A program made the translations under genes and the position numbers. This document shows, piece after piece, positions 1 to 11,440 of a stretch of DNA of 64,000 nucleotides (position 1 is its first letter; the number at the start of each line of letters is the position of its first letter). Source of the DNA: Cubamyces lactineus (taxonomy: Eukaryota; Basidiomycota; Agaricomycetes; Polyporales; Polyporaceae); the NCBI GenBank assembly GCA_022376465.1, contig JACDTU010000008.1, positions 620,001 through 684,000 on the forward strand. Reading direction: 5' to 3'. The notes below the pieces were generated by a model, which saw only the letters and a program-made list of their open reading frames with translations, was not told where the DNA came from and did no database searches.

Positions 1-3000
1 TCGGCGCCGGACCTGGCCCCAGGCGTGCAGATGAGAGCGTACGCCGGAGCCTCGAAGTAGCCTACGAGAGGAGCCCCATGCGCAAAGAACTTGCGAGACA
101 TCGCACGCGTGACAGGGATCAGTATGCGGTCGTAGACGCTGCAGACGAAGTCATTCAAACCACTGAGGTTGGACGCTGGATGAGTGTGGATGCCCTCGAC
201 GAGAGAGTCAGGGACGAAATGGACGAGAATGTCTCCTCCAGAATACGCCTTATAGAACCGGCGCACCGCCGACAGGATCTGACGCAAGACGGTTGAAGAC
301 GGCGAGATGATGTGGGACGGGGTGACGATATAGAAGACCAGATGAGGACCGCGAGTTGGTATGGTTGTCACAAAGCTCACTAATGGCAGACATGATCAGC
401 GCAAACGGGTCGAACATGGCGGGGATTATGCTTACTGAGAGTCTTGCGGAGCGTGTCAAATCGCGTGGGCACCAAACCCGGTTTCGTGCAATGGCTTGAC
501 ATCCCAGCGACGTGGGAACCAAAGTTCTTCGCCTATCCATCCCAATCAGTATGCAAGCCCCTAAACCGAACGCAAAAGGAACGGAAAGAAAGAAAAAAGA
601 GGGAGAAAAGCAAGAAGAGAAAAAAAGGAAAAGAAAAAAAGGAAGGATCCTCACCGCGTACGCTGCAGAGACTTTCTCGAGCCACGTCTCGATCTCAGCC
701 TCACGCTCCTCATCCGTCCCCTCGTAAAAGACAAACGCAGTGACATCCTTTGGCCCAGCTCGCGGGGCCAGCCCAAGCTTTTCCCAAAAGCGGAGCGACG
801 TGGGAGAAAGCTGTATAACGGTCCCGTCCTTGCCCACCGCCAACATAGGTGGGCTCATAGGCCGAAGGGATACCGCCGACTGTTCGTCCGACGCGCCTAT
901 CATATGGAATTGTGAGCTGTAGCCTCTCATGCCATGCGGAAGCCCTCACCTCCGAATAGCTCTTCCACGGTGGACGGCGACTTCGCATCCTGGTCGATCC
1001 CCAGCAGGTCGCTGATATACTTCGCATCCGCTTGCCAGAGCTTGGCAGGAAGCGCTGGGGCAGTCGTCGACAACGATGCATTCGCCCTCCATGCGTCGGA
1101 CCATGTCGGGTTCTCGACGACCTCCTTTACCAGGATCTGCGCCGCCGCTTCGAGCGATTTCGACTTCTCCGACGCCGCGCCGAGCACTGCGGCGGGCGAG
1201 ACTGGCGTGGGCACCGAGATCGGTGGTGCGCTCCCGGGCGGGCTGGACACCGTAGTTCCTGGCGGACGGAGGGTGGTACAAAGAGGGAGTAAATGGGCAT
1301 GGTGGAAGTGCGTCTGGAGCAAAGTCGGACCAAGGGGGAGATAGGATGGGGGAGGTGTAGAAGGCCGAGGCACAGACGCCGTCGTCAATTCCTCGTCCTC
1401 CATCCACGGCTCGTCGTCCGATTCTTCCGAATCGACCGTAGCAGGAGGGGGAGAGCTGCTCTGCCACTCTTCGGGCTCGCGGTAGTAGTCCCACGCAGAA
1501 GTCCGTCGATGTTCCCGAACGCCCTGCTCCATAACCTTGCGCTTTACACCAATGAGCTTCTTGACGACGCCCACCCTAGGGTCAGTAACCGCGCTGTATC
1601 GGGACTTCCACCCCGACAAGGCCGAGGGACCCATACCGCCGAAGATCATAGCTTCCGCGGGATCGGATTCAGCTGGTGGAGAGGGCAGCGCAAACTTGCC
1701 CACCGCATACTTGCCATCTGCCTGTCGATGACTCGATGCGAATGGGATGGGGTCGAAGATACTAGGCCCCAGAGCAGATAAGCTCGACTTCCGCCCCTCA
1801 GGCGTCTTGTACGGGTCGGATAGCTGTACGCCAGGAGTGGCAGGGGCAGAGTGTGAAGACGGCGTCCTCGTGGGAGATGAAGGAAGCAAATCCGGGAGCA
1901 GAGGCCCATCCGACATCCCATGCACATCGCTAGCGTGCCTTGGCGTGAACGGATCGCCAAAATGGGACGTCCACGGCGAAGAGTGGTTCACAGTCGCAGA
2001 CGGCGGCCCGGGTCCAGACAGCGTCGCATCTCCCGTAACCAGTGGTGGGAGCCCGAGCGGCGGAGGGCCGGCTGCAGGCGTCAAGCCTGTACCCGACTCG
2101 ATGGCCATGGGATGCACGGTAGGCCCAGCGTTGGGCTGAGTGCGCGGAGCGGCGCCGAAGAAGTCAAAGTCGTCCTCCGTGAACACCCCATAGTCGTCGT
2201 CCACGTCGAAGCCGCCACCACCTCCACCCCCCGTTCGACCGCCGTCGAGGGAGTCTATGTTCATGTTCATGTTGAAGCCCATATCGTAGTCCATGGGTGC
2301 GCCTACAAACTCGTTGGGCTGTTGTCCCCAGGTGTTATCAAACCCGCTGAATGGGTCGAACGCCATCGTCGAGGGCCCTGCTTCGACTTTCACAGGCGCT
2401 GATTCACTTGCGACTACCCTAGAATCAGCTGGAGGCGCCAGTGTCCCAGGAGTTGGCTCTGTAGCGGCGGGAGCTTCTTCTTCAGTCGATGGAAGATCGG
2501 AAGTAGCATCAGGTGGTGAGAAGAGCGAGTCCACCGAATGGTCAGAGTCTACAGCAAGCTGTGAGTCGGGTTCAGCGGCTTCGTCCGGATGAGCATTTGG
2601 AGACATGTCTGGCGCGTTGCTCTGCGTCGGTTCAGCATTCGCGGGAGTCCTTGCTTCTTCTTGGTTGTTCGTGCATGACGATGAAGGATCAGGGCCGGGT
2701 GGAGGTTGAGTGCTAGCGAGCTTGGCTCGCTGATCCGCAAGTTCTTGCTCTTGTCGTTCCCTCCGACGCCGTTCTCTCTCTCGCTCTCGTTCCTTGACGA
2801 CCGACTCGACGTAGCCGCTCACTTCAGAAGCGACAGTCTTCATCTGACGTGCATACGGCTTCCTAGCGAGCGTCAGTGCTCGAAAAGCGCGCAGAGAGTC
2901 GCTCGTGGGCGACGATCTGTGGGCGTTGGAGCGACGCTGGAAGGAAGGTGTCAGACGATCCCTGTCCGAAGCGAATGGCGGGCCTTGGGATTGAGGCGTT

Positions 3001-4899
3001 GAGGCACTAGCAGGAATATCGATCGCGGAAGAAGCTGCCGTAGAAAAAGATAGCGTCGTAGGCATAGCCGAAGCGGGAGGTGGGGGAGACGACTGCAGCT
3101 GAGTAGGCAATTCCGGGATATACGATAGAGGGGAACGAGCGTGGACGGAGGGCGATTGGGCGTGATACGAGACACAGAGCGGCGCTGGCCAGATAACAGG
3201 CATCCCCTTATCCTCGCCCTGTTTATTCTGTACGGCGAGCCAGGCAATGATATATAGTGGGTTGTCTTGTCTTGTTGGATTGCGCTGTGTTTGATTGCTA
3301 TAAGTCCCCGCATGGTCATTTGTAACAGTACCCTTCCAATTGCCAGCACCTAGGCCTAGAAGGGCTTCGTCAAATTGCGCCGTCAAGGCACTGGCTGGGC
3401 CGCCGTAAGTGTTGAGATAATACGCAGGAACGCCATAGGGAAGCAACACGATCGGGGTACCCGGCGGGAGTGGAAGAGAAGGTTGAAGGGGCAGGTAGTA
3501 TGTTGGCCGCATCACAGGATGGACGACCAATTGCGCTAGAGAAGTTCCCGAAGCAGACACAGCCATGTGGACCTGCAGGTTGCAGAAGACAAGAGGGCGG
3601 CTATATGCGTGACTTTCCCAGCCCGAACTCCATTCTGATGAGGTCTGCACAGCACCCAGGAGGAAGCCATCCTTGAACCGAGTGACAGAACGACCGCGGG
3701 GGTGTGGCTTTGATGCTCCAGCAACATCGTCGATGAGGCGGTCACGTGCAGCCCGCAAGAACAGAGCTAGTGGAAGGCGCAAGGAAGTTCGAGGGAGCAG
3801 CTGGGTGGAAGTTCCGGAGGGCGGAGGTAGCATTTGATTCAAACATCGTTCACAAGGTGTCGGTTTAGTTGAACATGCGGCGGAGCAGGGATAGATGGCA
3901 GCGGGAACAAATGATGAGGTTTCAATGGCTACAAAGACGAGGATGTCAGCAATTCGAGTTCGGGCCTAGTCGTACAAAGTGAGGGGCCAAAGGGCGTTCA
4001 GGCAATAGGCTATGGGCGCGACTCTCGTGGGTACCCGGGGCTGGCTTGGTGTGAACCAGCTTTACTAGGAAAACCTCACCTCCGCGACCATCAGAACGTA
4101 TGGTAGACAAGTTGACATCGCCTTCGCGTCAAAGGAACGCGGAATGTAGGTCCCAGCTGAAGTACTGAACTACACTAGAGAGCATGAATAGGGCGGATCG
4201 CATGATTGTTAACATGGGATGTCAAGGCCCATCGTACACAAGAGCATACAAGCAAGTCGAGTGTTTGGACGCCAACATTCGGAGTGGAGTATGGGCAGTG
4301 GGCAGTCGTTTGTGCGTTGAATGCTGGGCAAGCCAATGCATCCTTGGTAACATGACTGTAGATGCTTGCCGTGACCAAGGCGAATCAGTGGATGGTCCTG
4401 ATTCGACCTGGTCACGCCCATCTCAGCTCATGGTCACCAAGACACCATAAGAACAGATATTGACCGTTGTCCAGGGAATACGCGTCTTGTCCAATGGCGC
4501 TGAAACGCTCCATGTGTAAAAATAAGCGAACTTACGTGTGAGGGTATCTAGGTCTAGCTTGATGAGGGCGTCATGGGCGTTACAAGTGCGATGGATGGAC
4601 CCGACGGCGAAGACGTATAGAGCACATGAATCCTTGCTCACATGCACGGTAGGGTGAAGGGAGTCGAGGAAGGGCTTGCCCTCATTGCGATGCAAGACCC
4701 TTCTGCGGGCAAGCTCGAGCTGTTCGAGAGGGTCCGGAGTGGCGGGTGGACATGTGTAGACGGAGTAAGCGACGAGAGGGTGTTCGGGGAGAGAGATCGT
4801 GGACGCGAGGACAGTTGAGGCAAGAGAGACCGCTGGAGGCATCTGAGAGAGGACAGAGGAGCCTGTGTTGTCTTGTGGCAGCTGGAGTTTGGCAGCCAT
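1..4899 (-). CDS. MED13: Mediator complex subunit 13 (MED13/SSN2/SRB9), 3' end off window
   Basis: This is a subunit of the CDK8 kinase module of Mediator, which represses or tunes RNA polymerase II transcription in the nucleus. Exons on the minus strand are 4899-4536, 3928-950, 896-655, 532-436 and 379-<1, and all phases join. The N-terminal block (VAYSVYTCPP; LPLALFLRAARDRL; FKDGFLLG; TPIVLLPYGVPAYYLNTYGG; YIIAWLAVQNKQGEDKG) matches the MED13 N-terminal domain. A long Ser/Pro-rich middle follows, with an acidic FTEDDFDFFG motif. The C-terminal block (RFWEKLGLAPRAGPKDVTAF; HLVFYIVTPSHIISPSS; then an Ala/Leu-rich stretch ending in ALICTPGA) matches the MED13 C-terminal domain. The first intron (4535-3929, 607 nt) is about ten times longer than the others; it is supported by exact phase agreement, but a small exon inside it cannot be excluded. 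The start ATG at 4899 is the first one before the conserved block. Confidence 0.93.
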
Positions 4900-5517
4900 G
4901 GCGGATGCTGGTCATGAGAACAGAGGTGCGTCTTGCGAGAAGAAATCCTGAAATGTACACGGCGAGTCGGACGACCTCTTCTTCGGAGTGGCGGAGAGTG
5001 TAGAGCTGCAGAGGGCGATGGCGTATCCCTAACACATTGTCGTAGTAGGGTGATAAGAGGCATTCCGTAGAGGCCGCACCAGTCCGCTACATGCCTCAAG
5101 CCGTACGTACGGATATTTCCGTGCATTGCGCAACTACTGTATCTACCGCTTGTCATTGGCCGACCGGTCGGATGGTTCACGAAATCGACAACACGCTACT
5201 TGTACTTTTGATTGTCCTTGTACGCCCGCGGACTCGCCACTGGCAGCAGTCCAACCATCTAGTTCCTCCAAGGCGTGCTCCTGGGCGGCGGTGCGTAAGT
5301 AACCGACCATATCCGGAACGTTACGTGGTCCGTTCCTGACCCTACGCTGGGGTTTGTGTGAGGGACCGGCTGGGAAAGGCAAGTGTTACCAGTTTTTGAT
5401 GTAACGGGGTGTTGTGTTTGACGTGCTTGCGCTTGCTGCCTGGTGCTCGTGCTCTGGCCACTGACTTCGAGTGTCGTTCCTCCGCGTTTCCCCTCCGCTG
5501 TACTTGTCTCCTCCAAA
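4900..5517. promoter_or_regulatory. Divergent promoter region, MED13 / DUF2433 gene
   Basis: This 618-nt gap separates two genes transcribed away from each other, so both promoters must lie here. No coding signal was recognised. A pyrimidine-rich stretch just before 5518 looks like a fungal leader, but no clear TATA element was seen. Confidence 0.5.
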
Positions 5518-7941
5518 ATGCAGTCTCTCTCTCGTCCTGCTTCCACCTCTACTCGTCCGACGGCTTCCCCGAACCCTAGGCCACAATACCAAGTAAATAC
5601 CCAGACAAAAGTCTTCGATACCGCCCAGGGGAGGCTTCTTTGCATAGCTGACATCCGTGGTCGTCTTTCTGCTCTCAATGACCTCGCGAGGGAAGCGAAC
5701 GCGTCCGCCATCATTCACACTGGAGACTTTGGCTTCTTCGGTGCGCACCTCGCTCGTCCACGACTCACCTGAGGCTCACTGACGCTGCGGTAGAGGCATC
5801 AAGTCTCGACAGGATAAATGACCGCACTCTCCGCCATCTTACTATGTACTCGCCGCTCATCCCAACGGCGCAAAGGAACCACCTGCTTGCGCCGGAGAAT
5901 CCCCCTTCAACGATTCGCTCAACTGTGACCATCAACCTTTTGTCAGAGTTCCCCCTACTTCTCTCTGGTCAGATCAAACTCCAGGTGCCGGTCTACACCG
6001 TATGGGGTGCATGCGAGGACGTCATTGTACTTGAGAAGTTCCGTGCTGGCCAGTACGAGATCGAGAACCTGCATGTCATTGACGAGGCGACGACGCGCTG
6101 TCTCGATATCGGCGGTGTCAAGTTGCGGCTACTCGGTCTCGGTGGCGCGCTCGTGCCACACAAGATGTTTGACAATGGAGACGGGAACGCGACAATTGCT
6201 GGCGGCCAAGGTACGATGTGGACGACCGCGCTGCAGATCGGCGAGCTTGTCGACACCGCACAAAGAGTGTATGATCCGACCGAGACCCGTCTGCTCGTCA
6301 CTCATGCCAGCCCCGGACGTGAAGGCATCATTCACCAACTGGGTCTCGTGCTGAAGGCAGACTTGACCATTTCTGCTGGCCTGCATTTCCGGTACGCGTC
6401 ATCGTACAACGAGTTCAGTGTCCAAGCGGATTTCGAAGGCTTGCGGCACAAGCTCCTCGTAGGGAAGGAGGCGTTCGATAGGGTCTGGGAGAGCGTCAAA
6501 AGCCAAGTTGACACTGTCATTGACGAACACCAGCGCGTTCTCCTCGACAAGGCATTGTCTGTAATCGAGCGGATACCGGGGCCGCCCAATCGTCTGGGTG
6601 CTCCTGCTGGACAACCCGCCGCGGAGGAGCCTGCATGGAAGAACTGCTGGAACTGGAACCTCTGCGACGCAGCATACGGCTCGCTCGTTCTGGATATCAA
6701 GGATGGTCGTGTCAGTGCAGAGTTGAAGAGCCAAGGTGCGTTTGCATCGCCATCAGTTGTGAACCACATTCTGACCAATCGACCAGGCTTCAACTATGCC
6801 TACCGCCGCACCGTCACTCCCTCCACCGTCGCTGCGACACCCAGCTCTGAGACATCTGGTCTTCCCGTCCAGCCCAGCGGCGAAGCAGCGACCCCGAAGA
6901 ACGCAGCATCGACTCCCCTCGCGACCGAGAAGCCGCTCCCGCCACACCTCACTGGCTCCAAGTCAAAACCCGCAACGCCGCCACCAGCGTCGGGCGGGTC
7001 GGGCCGGGAGACGCCGAAGCTGAATGGCCAGCAGCAGCAACCGCAGACCCAACAGCAGGCGCAGGCCGCTGCGGACAAGGCCGAGCGCGAGCGTGCGAAG
7101 CGTGAGCGGAAGAAGGAGCGGAAGCAGCAGGAGCGCGCCGACCGTGAGGCTGCCGCGAACGCGAACAAGGAGGGCGGTGCTACGAGCGGCACGGCGTCGC
7201 CTGCGCAGCCCAGGGCGGAGGTCGATCTGACGAGTCCGCCGCCGCAGGGCCCCAAGTCGGGCAAGGCGACGCCCGAGGTGTCGACAACCGGAGGCGACTT
7301 CAAGGCGCCCGAAGACGGCGTGACCTCCCCTGCGACGGAGAGCACCGGCGCGAGGACACCGACGAGCAGGAGACCCGCACGGAACCCGTGGACGATCTTC
7401 ATGCGCATGCCCAATCCCGCGAACGAGTCTGAAGTCAGGGAGTTCTTCGGGGACGCGAAGGAAGGGGTGAGTTGTCTTATTTTGCCCGTCTAGCTAAAGC
7501 CCACAATGGTTTCTGACTATGATGTTGTCGTAGATCATCCGCATCAGCTATCCGGCGAACTTTGCGGGACGCGGCCAGAAGATGTGCTACATCGAGTTCG
7601 GTGACGAGGAAGCCATGAAGGCCGGCCTGGCCAAGCAAGGCGAGGTACGCTCATCCTCTTCTCGGATCCTCCCCGTCCGCGCCCTCACAGACGCTGACCC
7701 ACTCCTCCCTCCGCAGAAACTGAACGACGCTATTCCCGATCTCAAGCAGGCGACAGACAGAGAGTCGCGCGTCGCGGAGAACGGCCACCGCGGCACGTTC
7801 CCTGGCCGCGGACGCGGCCGGGGCGGTTTCGCCGCGCGCGGGTTCGCCTCTGCTGGCCTCACTCGTGGTGGTGCACCGGGACGCGCGAACGGCGACGCCC
7901 CGCAGTCATCCGATGCGCCCAAGGCGTCGGAAGGATCTTGA
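5518..7941 (+). CDS. DUF2433 metallophosphoesterase-like protein with C-terminal RRM and RGG tail
   Basis: Exons 5518-5740, 5794-7466, 7534-7644 and 7717-7941 give a 743-residue protein. Residues 1 to about 330 match the fungal DUF2433 family, a calcineurin-like phosphoesterase fold (LLCIADIRG, IIHTGDFGFF, VPVYTVWGACEDV, LRLLGLGGA, IAGGQGTMWTT, LVTHASPGREG, GLHFRYASSYNEFSVQ). A low-complexity Lys/Glu/Gln linker follows. Then comes an RRM-like module with RNP2-like IFMRMPNP and RNP1-like KMCYIEFGD, and an RGG-type tail (GRGRGRGGF). The usual metal ligands are altered: DxH reads DIR and GNH(D/E) reads GACE, so catalysis is doubtful. An RNA-linked function is inferred from the tail. No biochemical role is known to me for this family. 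Confidence 0.88.
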
Positions 7942-8750
7942 GCTCGTGAAACCCCGGGGGCTTGGTGAGAGGGAGTCAGTATTGGTTCTTGACTGGCAGC
8001 GTGTGTGCGTCGACATGTTCCCTTCGCTCCGTCGTCGGTGTCCGCGCGTGCTGTGGTCGGCACGTCCGTCCTCGTTGCGGCCTCGGTTCGTTCTGCTCGC
8101 CCTGTCCGTATTTCGGTCTTCATTATTCATGTTAGTACCTACTCTACGTAGTTGTAGTCGCTCACGCCTGCACTCGCACATTGGTTCCGGCGGTCGCCCG
8201 TGGCTCTCTCTCTTTTCTTCCCCCTTGTTCCTCCTTCATGCATTTCTTAGCGTATACAGCGTCCCGACTGCGCTGACATGCGAGTAGTACGCTCCCGGAG
8301 GCGCATTTTTCTCCGTTCATCCGCTTCCTCATGCGAATGGTTCTCTCCTATGATAGTTCTATGTTTGCATATCCGTATACGTACCGCTTGCATTGGTGAA
8401 GCTTATGGTCATGGTAATGCTATAATGCTAGACCTTGCCTATGTATACGCAGTGCGCCCGTGTTCGTCGTCGGCGCCAAGCAAGCCACCATGCATTGCTC
8501 CAGCCCCGATGTAAGAATTGGTCCCTCCGAGCCCAAGACGTGAGGAGCCTGCCAGAGGACCTCACCTCAAGAAGAACGAAGATGCTACATGTACATTACC
8601 GCAATTTCTTCCAAATTGTTAACTTGGGTCATCATCCACGAATTCGATGTCCTCGATGCGAGAGAGAGAAGGAGAGAGGAAGACGGGGCACGCGGCGTAG
8701 AACCAAGGTACAAACGAGAGCAGAGGAGCGCACAACAGGAGACCCACATT

Positions 8751-8779
8751 TCCTATCCTATCCTATACTATCCTATCCG
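8751..8779. repeat. TATCC-type short tandem repeat
   Basis: Imperfect repetition of the unit CTATC/TATCC over about 29 nt in the 3' intergenic region. It is an ordinary microsatellite. Confidence 0.7.
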
Positions 8780-8943
8780 GATCCGGTGAGCCGGCCCATC
8801 CAGCCATCCAGCTGTCCACAGAGAACCAGAAAGCAGGAAAGACCAGGAGACCAGAGCGAGGCCTAGGGTATAGCAAGTAGCTAGCAAGTGCGTATAATCC
8901 TGGATGATCGATCCTCCTCTAGAATACGAGTCTTAAAACAAGA

Positions 8944-8958
8944 ACGCGCGCGCGCGCG
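8944..8958. repeat. Alternating CG dinucleotide run
   Basis: A run of alternating G and C follows AGAACG in noncoding DNA. Such tracts can adopt Z-DNA, but nothing here shows a function. Confidence 0.6.
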
Positions 8959-9242
8959 ACGAGGGACGCGAGGAGCGCAGGGAACAGCAGCCTGAGTCTG
9001 CCGTGCCAGGCGGACGCGTGGGTGTGCGCGCGGGCGTGTGGGTAAAGTAACTATGTAACAGGCGGGTGTAGGTAGGTAGGGTGTGAAAGATGTAGGTAAG
9101 GGTTGAAGAAAACGAGCGACTGGTACGAGCGGTTCCACGCCGGGCCCGCCCCTCCTCCGATCGCTCTCTCTGCGTGTGTGACTGGAGAGGCCCTCGTGGC
9201 GCTCTCTATAAACGGATCTCTCGACGGCACCAAAGCGCGCTC

Positions 9243-11440
9243 TTATACGAGCTCGCCGCCCTTGAGGTTTTTCATGCTGAAGTCCTGTAGTACGCGGGCA
9301 GCTTAGCGTCAGCGTGGGTGTGTCAGACTCGAGGTGGTGGATGAAGGTGGGGAGAGGGAGGCGTCGCGCCGCGCCGTGGACGGGTGGAAGCGATGACGCG
9401 GGGATGTGAGATGAGGAAGCGAACTCACGTTCTCCTGCTCGCCCATGTCGTTTGTGACGATCGTCTGTTGGAAGACCTCGACCTTGGGCTGCAAAGGGGA
9501 GGGAAACATTATATCAGTACACAGTTCGGGCCATGCGATGAGGAGATGGAGCAAGGACTTACCGCAGGGGGAGCGACGGCGCGGAACGCGCTGTTGTTAG
9601 AGAACTCGAACGACGGGTACTGCGCCGCGTTGTTCTTGTTCCGGATGTGCGAGCGCGCGTTCAAACTACAACATAACAAAACGCAAAAGAAAGAAGCCGT
9701 GTCTCAGCCATCGTGTTTCACGAGGAGCCCTCCACGCGGAGGCCGAGCGCAAAAAGGGACGCACCTTCCGAGGAACGAGTTCGCGTAAACTGGATGAGGA
9801 AAACGAGCGCGCGCAATTCATCAGCACGGCGGGCGTCAGGGGGAACTCTGCAGCGGTGCAAAGTCCAAATGGGACGAGAAACACTCACGCTTGCCCTGGA
9901 TCTCGACGAGGCCGAGGAACACCAAGCTGTCCGTCTGTGTCGCATACTACGCGAGGGAAGAAGAAAGCGTGAGTTTTGATGAGATCTCGGAGGTGACGGT
10001 GCACCGTTGCGTTGGATGCGAGCCCCAAACTCACCAGGATGACAGAGAGGACGGACGCGGAGCTGTCAGGGGCTCAGTTCAGCCGCTACTCCAGCCTGAG
10101 AGTGAGAAAAATGCCGGGCTTACGCAGTGATCGCACCGCTGTTGACAGCGTACAACATGATCAGGTTGATCCTGCTGTTAGAGGACCTGCAGTAAACAGA
10201 CAGTCAGCACTAGTCCTACACATTATGAACGTCCGAAGGAATAAACAAACTTTTGCCAGCCTGTCCGCCCGCGGGTGAGGTAGAACGAGAGAGTGAGCGC
10301 CACCAGGACGTCCACCAGTGCAGCCGCGCCCAGACCGCCGCTGACAGTGACCTGCATAAGGATGGCGTCGTCAATCTCCTTGAATGTGCTGAGAAGAGGG
10401 AACAGGGACGCACAAGGGATGACTTGTGGGCACGGAACGAGATCCAGTTCGCAAAGTGGTAACTGAGGATAGTCGAACCGATACCGAAGCCTATTCTGCA
10501 GACGGTGACGAAGGCCTGAGCGTATGTTGTGAGCTACGTGCTATGCGGAAGAGTCACAAAAGTGTGTATTTACGATGAACGCGGTCAAGAGCTTGGCCTT
10601 GTTGCTCACTACAGACAGATGGGTCAATTCTCCCGCAATCTGCTGATATGCGGAGGCGGCACTGACTAATCCATACACGCTTCACGTAGAAACTGCAGGG
10701 GTTGTCAGACGATACTCTTCATCATAAGCTTATAGAGTGACTTACGCTTGTACAAGTGTTGAGATAACGACCTAGCAGATGACGCCACATCAGTACGATC
10801 CTGTAGGACACGAAACTGCCAATAACTCACCTCTGTGATGACCGTGACCTACATCCGGGTACCCAAGACCTCATTTAGCAACCGGCACCCTCAGCCAAGC
10901 TATAGCCTTTGAGACACTTACACCGACACCCCTACACAGCCACGAATAATGGAAGTCATCGGTTAGATTAGGCATGATAGACTGCGGACGAGACACGCAC
11001 CAGTTGATGCTCAAGAAGTACTCAAACTCTCCAAAGTTGCTGACGAGGTACGCGTACACGACCTGCATGCAGAATGCTGTGTGCGCGGTCTCCAAGATCC
11101 TGGTCGCGTCGATGAGTTAGCTGGGCACTGCGGGTGCTTGCCTGCCAAGCTCTTGGCGAACGTACCAGATTGTCGCGACCTGAAGAGACAGATTAGCATG
11201 GTACGATCTATAGCAGCCAAGCAAGCAGGGACGCACCATCAGCTTCAGGGAGGGCACGTCATTTTGGTACTTCTGGAAGTATATGAAGGTCTGCAGAGTG
11301 GTGATCCCATATAATCTAGGCGCGAAGTCAATCGCTGCTCGCCTTCGAAAGGGCGTTGGGCGAGAGGCTGCTACTCACATACAGGCGATGAAGATCTCAA
11401 TCAACATGCCACCAAAGAAAGACTGGGCCGGGTTCTCCAT
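9243..11440 (-). CDS. Seven-transmembrane DUF6534-type protein, 18 exons
   Basis: This is a predicted integral membrane protein of the DUF6534 type, a large, functionally uncharacterised family abundant in Agaricomycetes. Exons (minus): 11440-11379, 11315-11237, 11179-11166, 11099-11001, 10931-10922, 10848-10831, 10771-10746, 10692-10667, 10608-10574, 10515-10439, 10388-10251, 10186-10124, 10062-10035, 9946-9889, 9789-9765, 9665-9563, 9488-9429 and 9284-9243, giving 320 residues. Landmarks are ILYGITTLQTFIYFQKY near the N-terminus, ILETAHTAFCMQVVYAYLV, VQAFYVKRVW, LVDVLVALTLSFYLTRGRTG and LYANSFLGSLNAR before the cytosolic tail. The LYANS...LNAR motif and the RTG loop are typical of the family. 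Exons 5-10 are the least certain; all phases close. A TTATAA-like element lies about 140 nt upstream. Confidence 0.82.

Larger units (their letters stand above)
7942..9242. other. Convergent 3' intergenic region
   Basis: This 1.3-kb stretch between two converging genes should hold both 3' UTRs. It contains a short pentanucleotide repeat and an alternating CG run, listed separately. No conserved coding frame was seen. Confidence 0.5.

Noticed and set aside
934..2592. Several plus-strand open frames opposite MED13
   Set aside because: They are antisense shadows of the MED13 exon, which carries the conserved motifs.
4083..4140. GGTTCACACC-type sequence in the long MED13 intron resembling a tRNA B box
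   Set aside because: No A box at proper spacing and no cloverleaf.
6800..7414. 204-codon minus-strand frame opposite the DUF2433 gene
   Set aside because: A low-complexity shadow of the Pro/Thr/Gln-rich linker.
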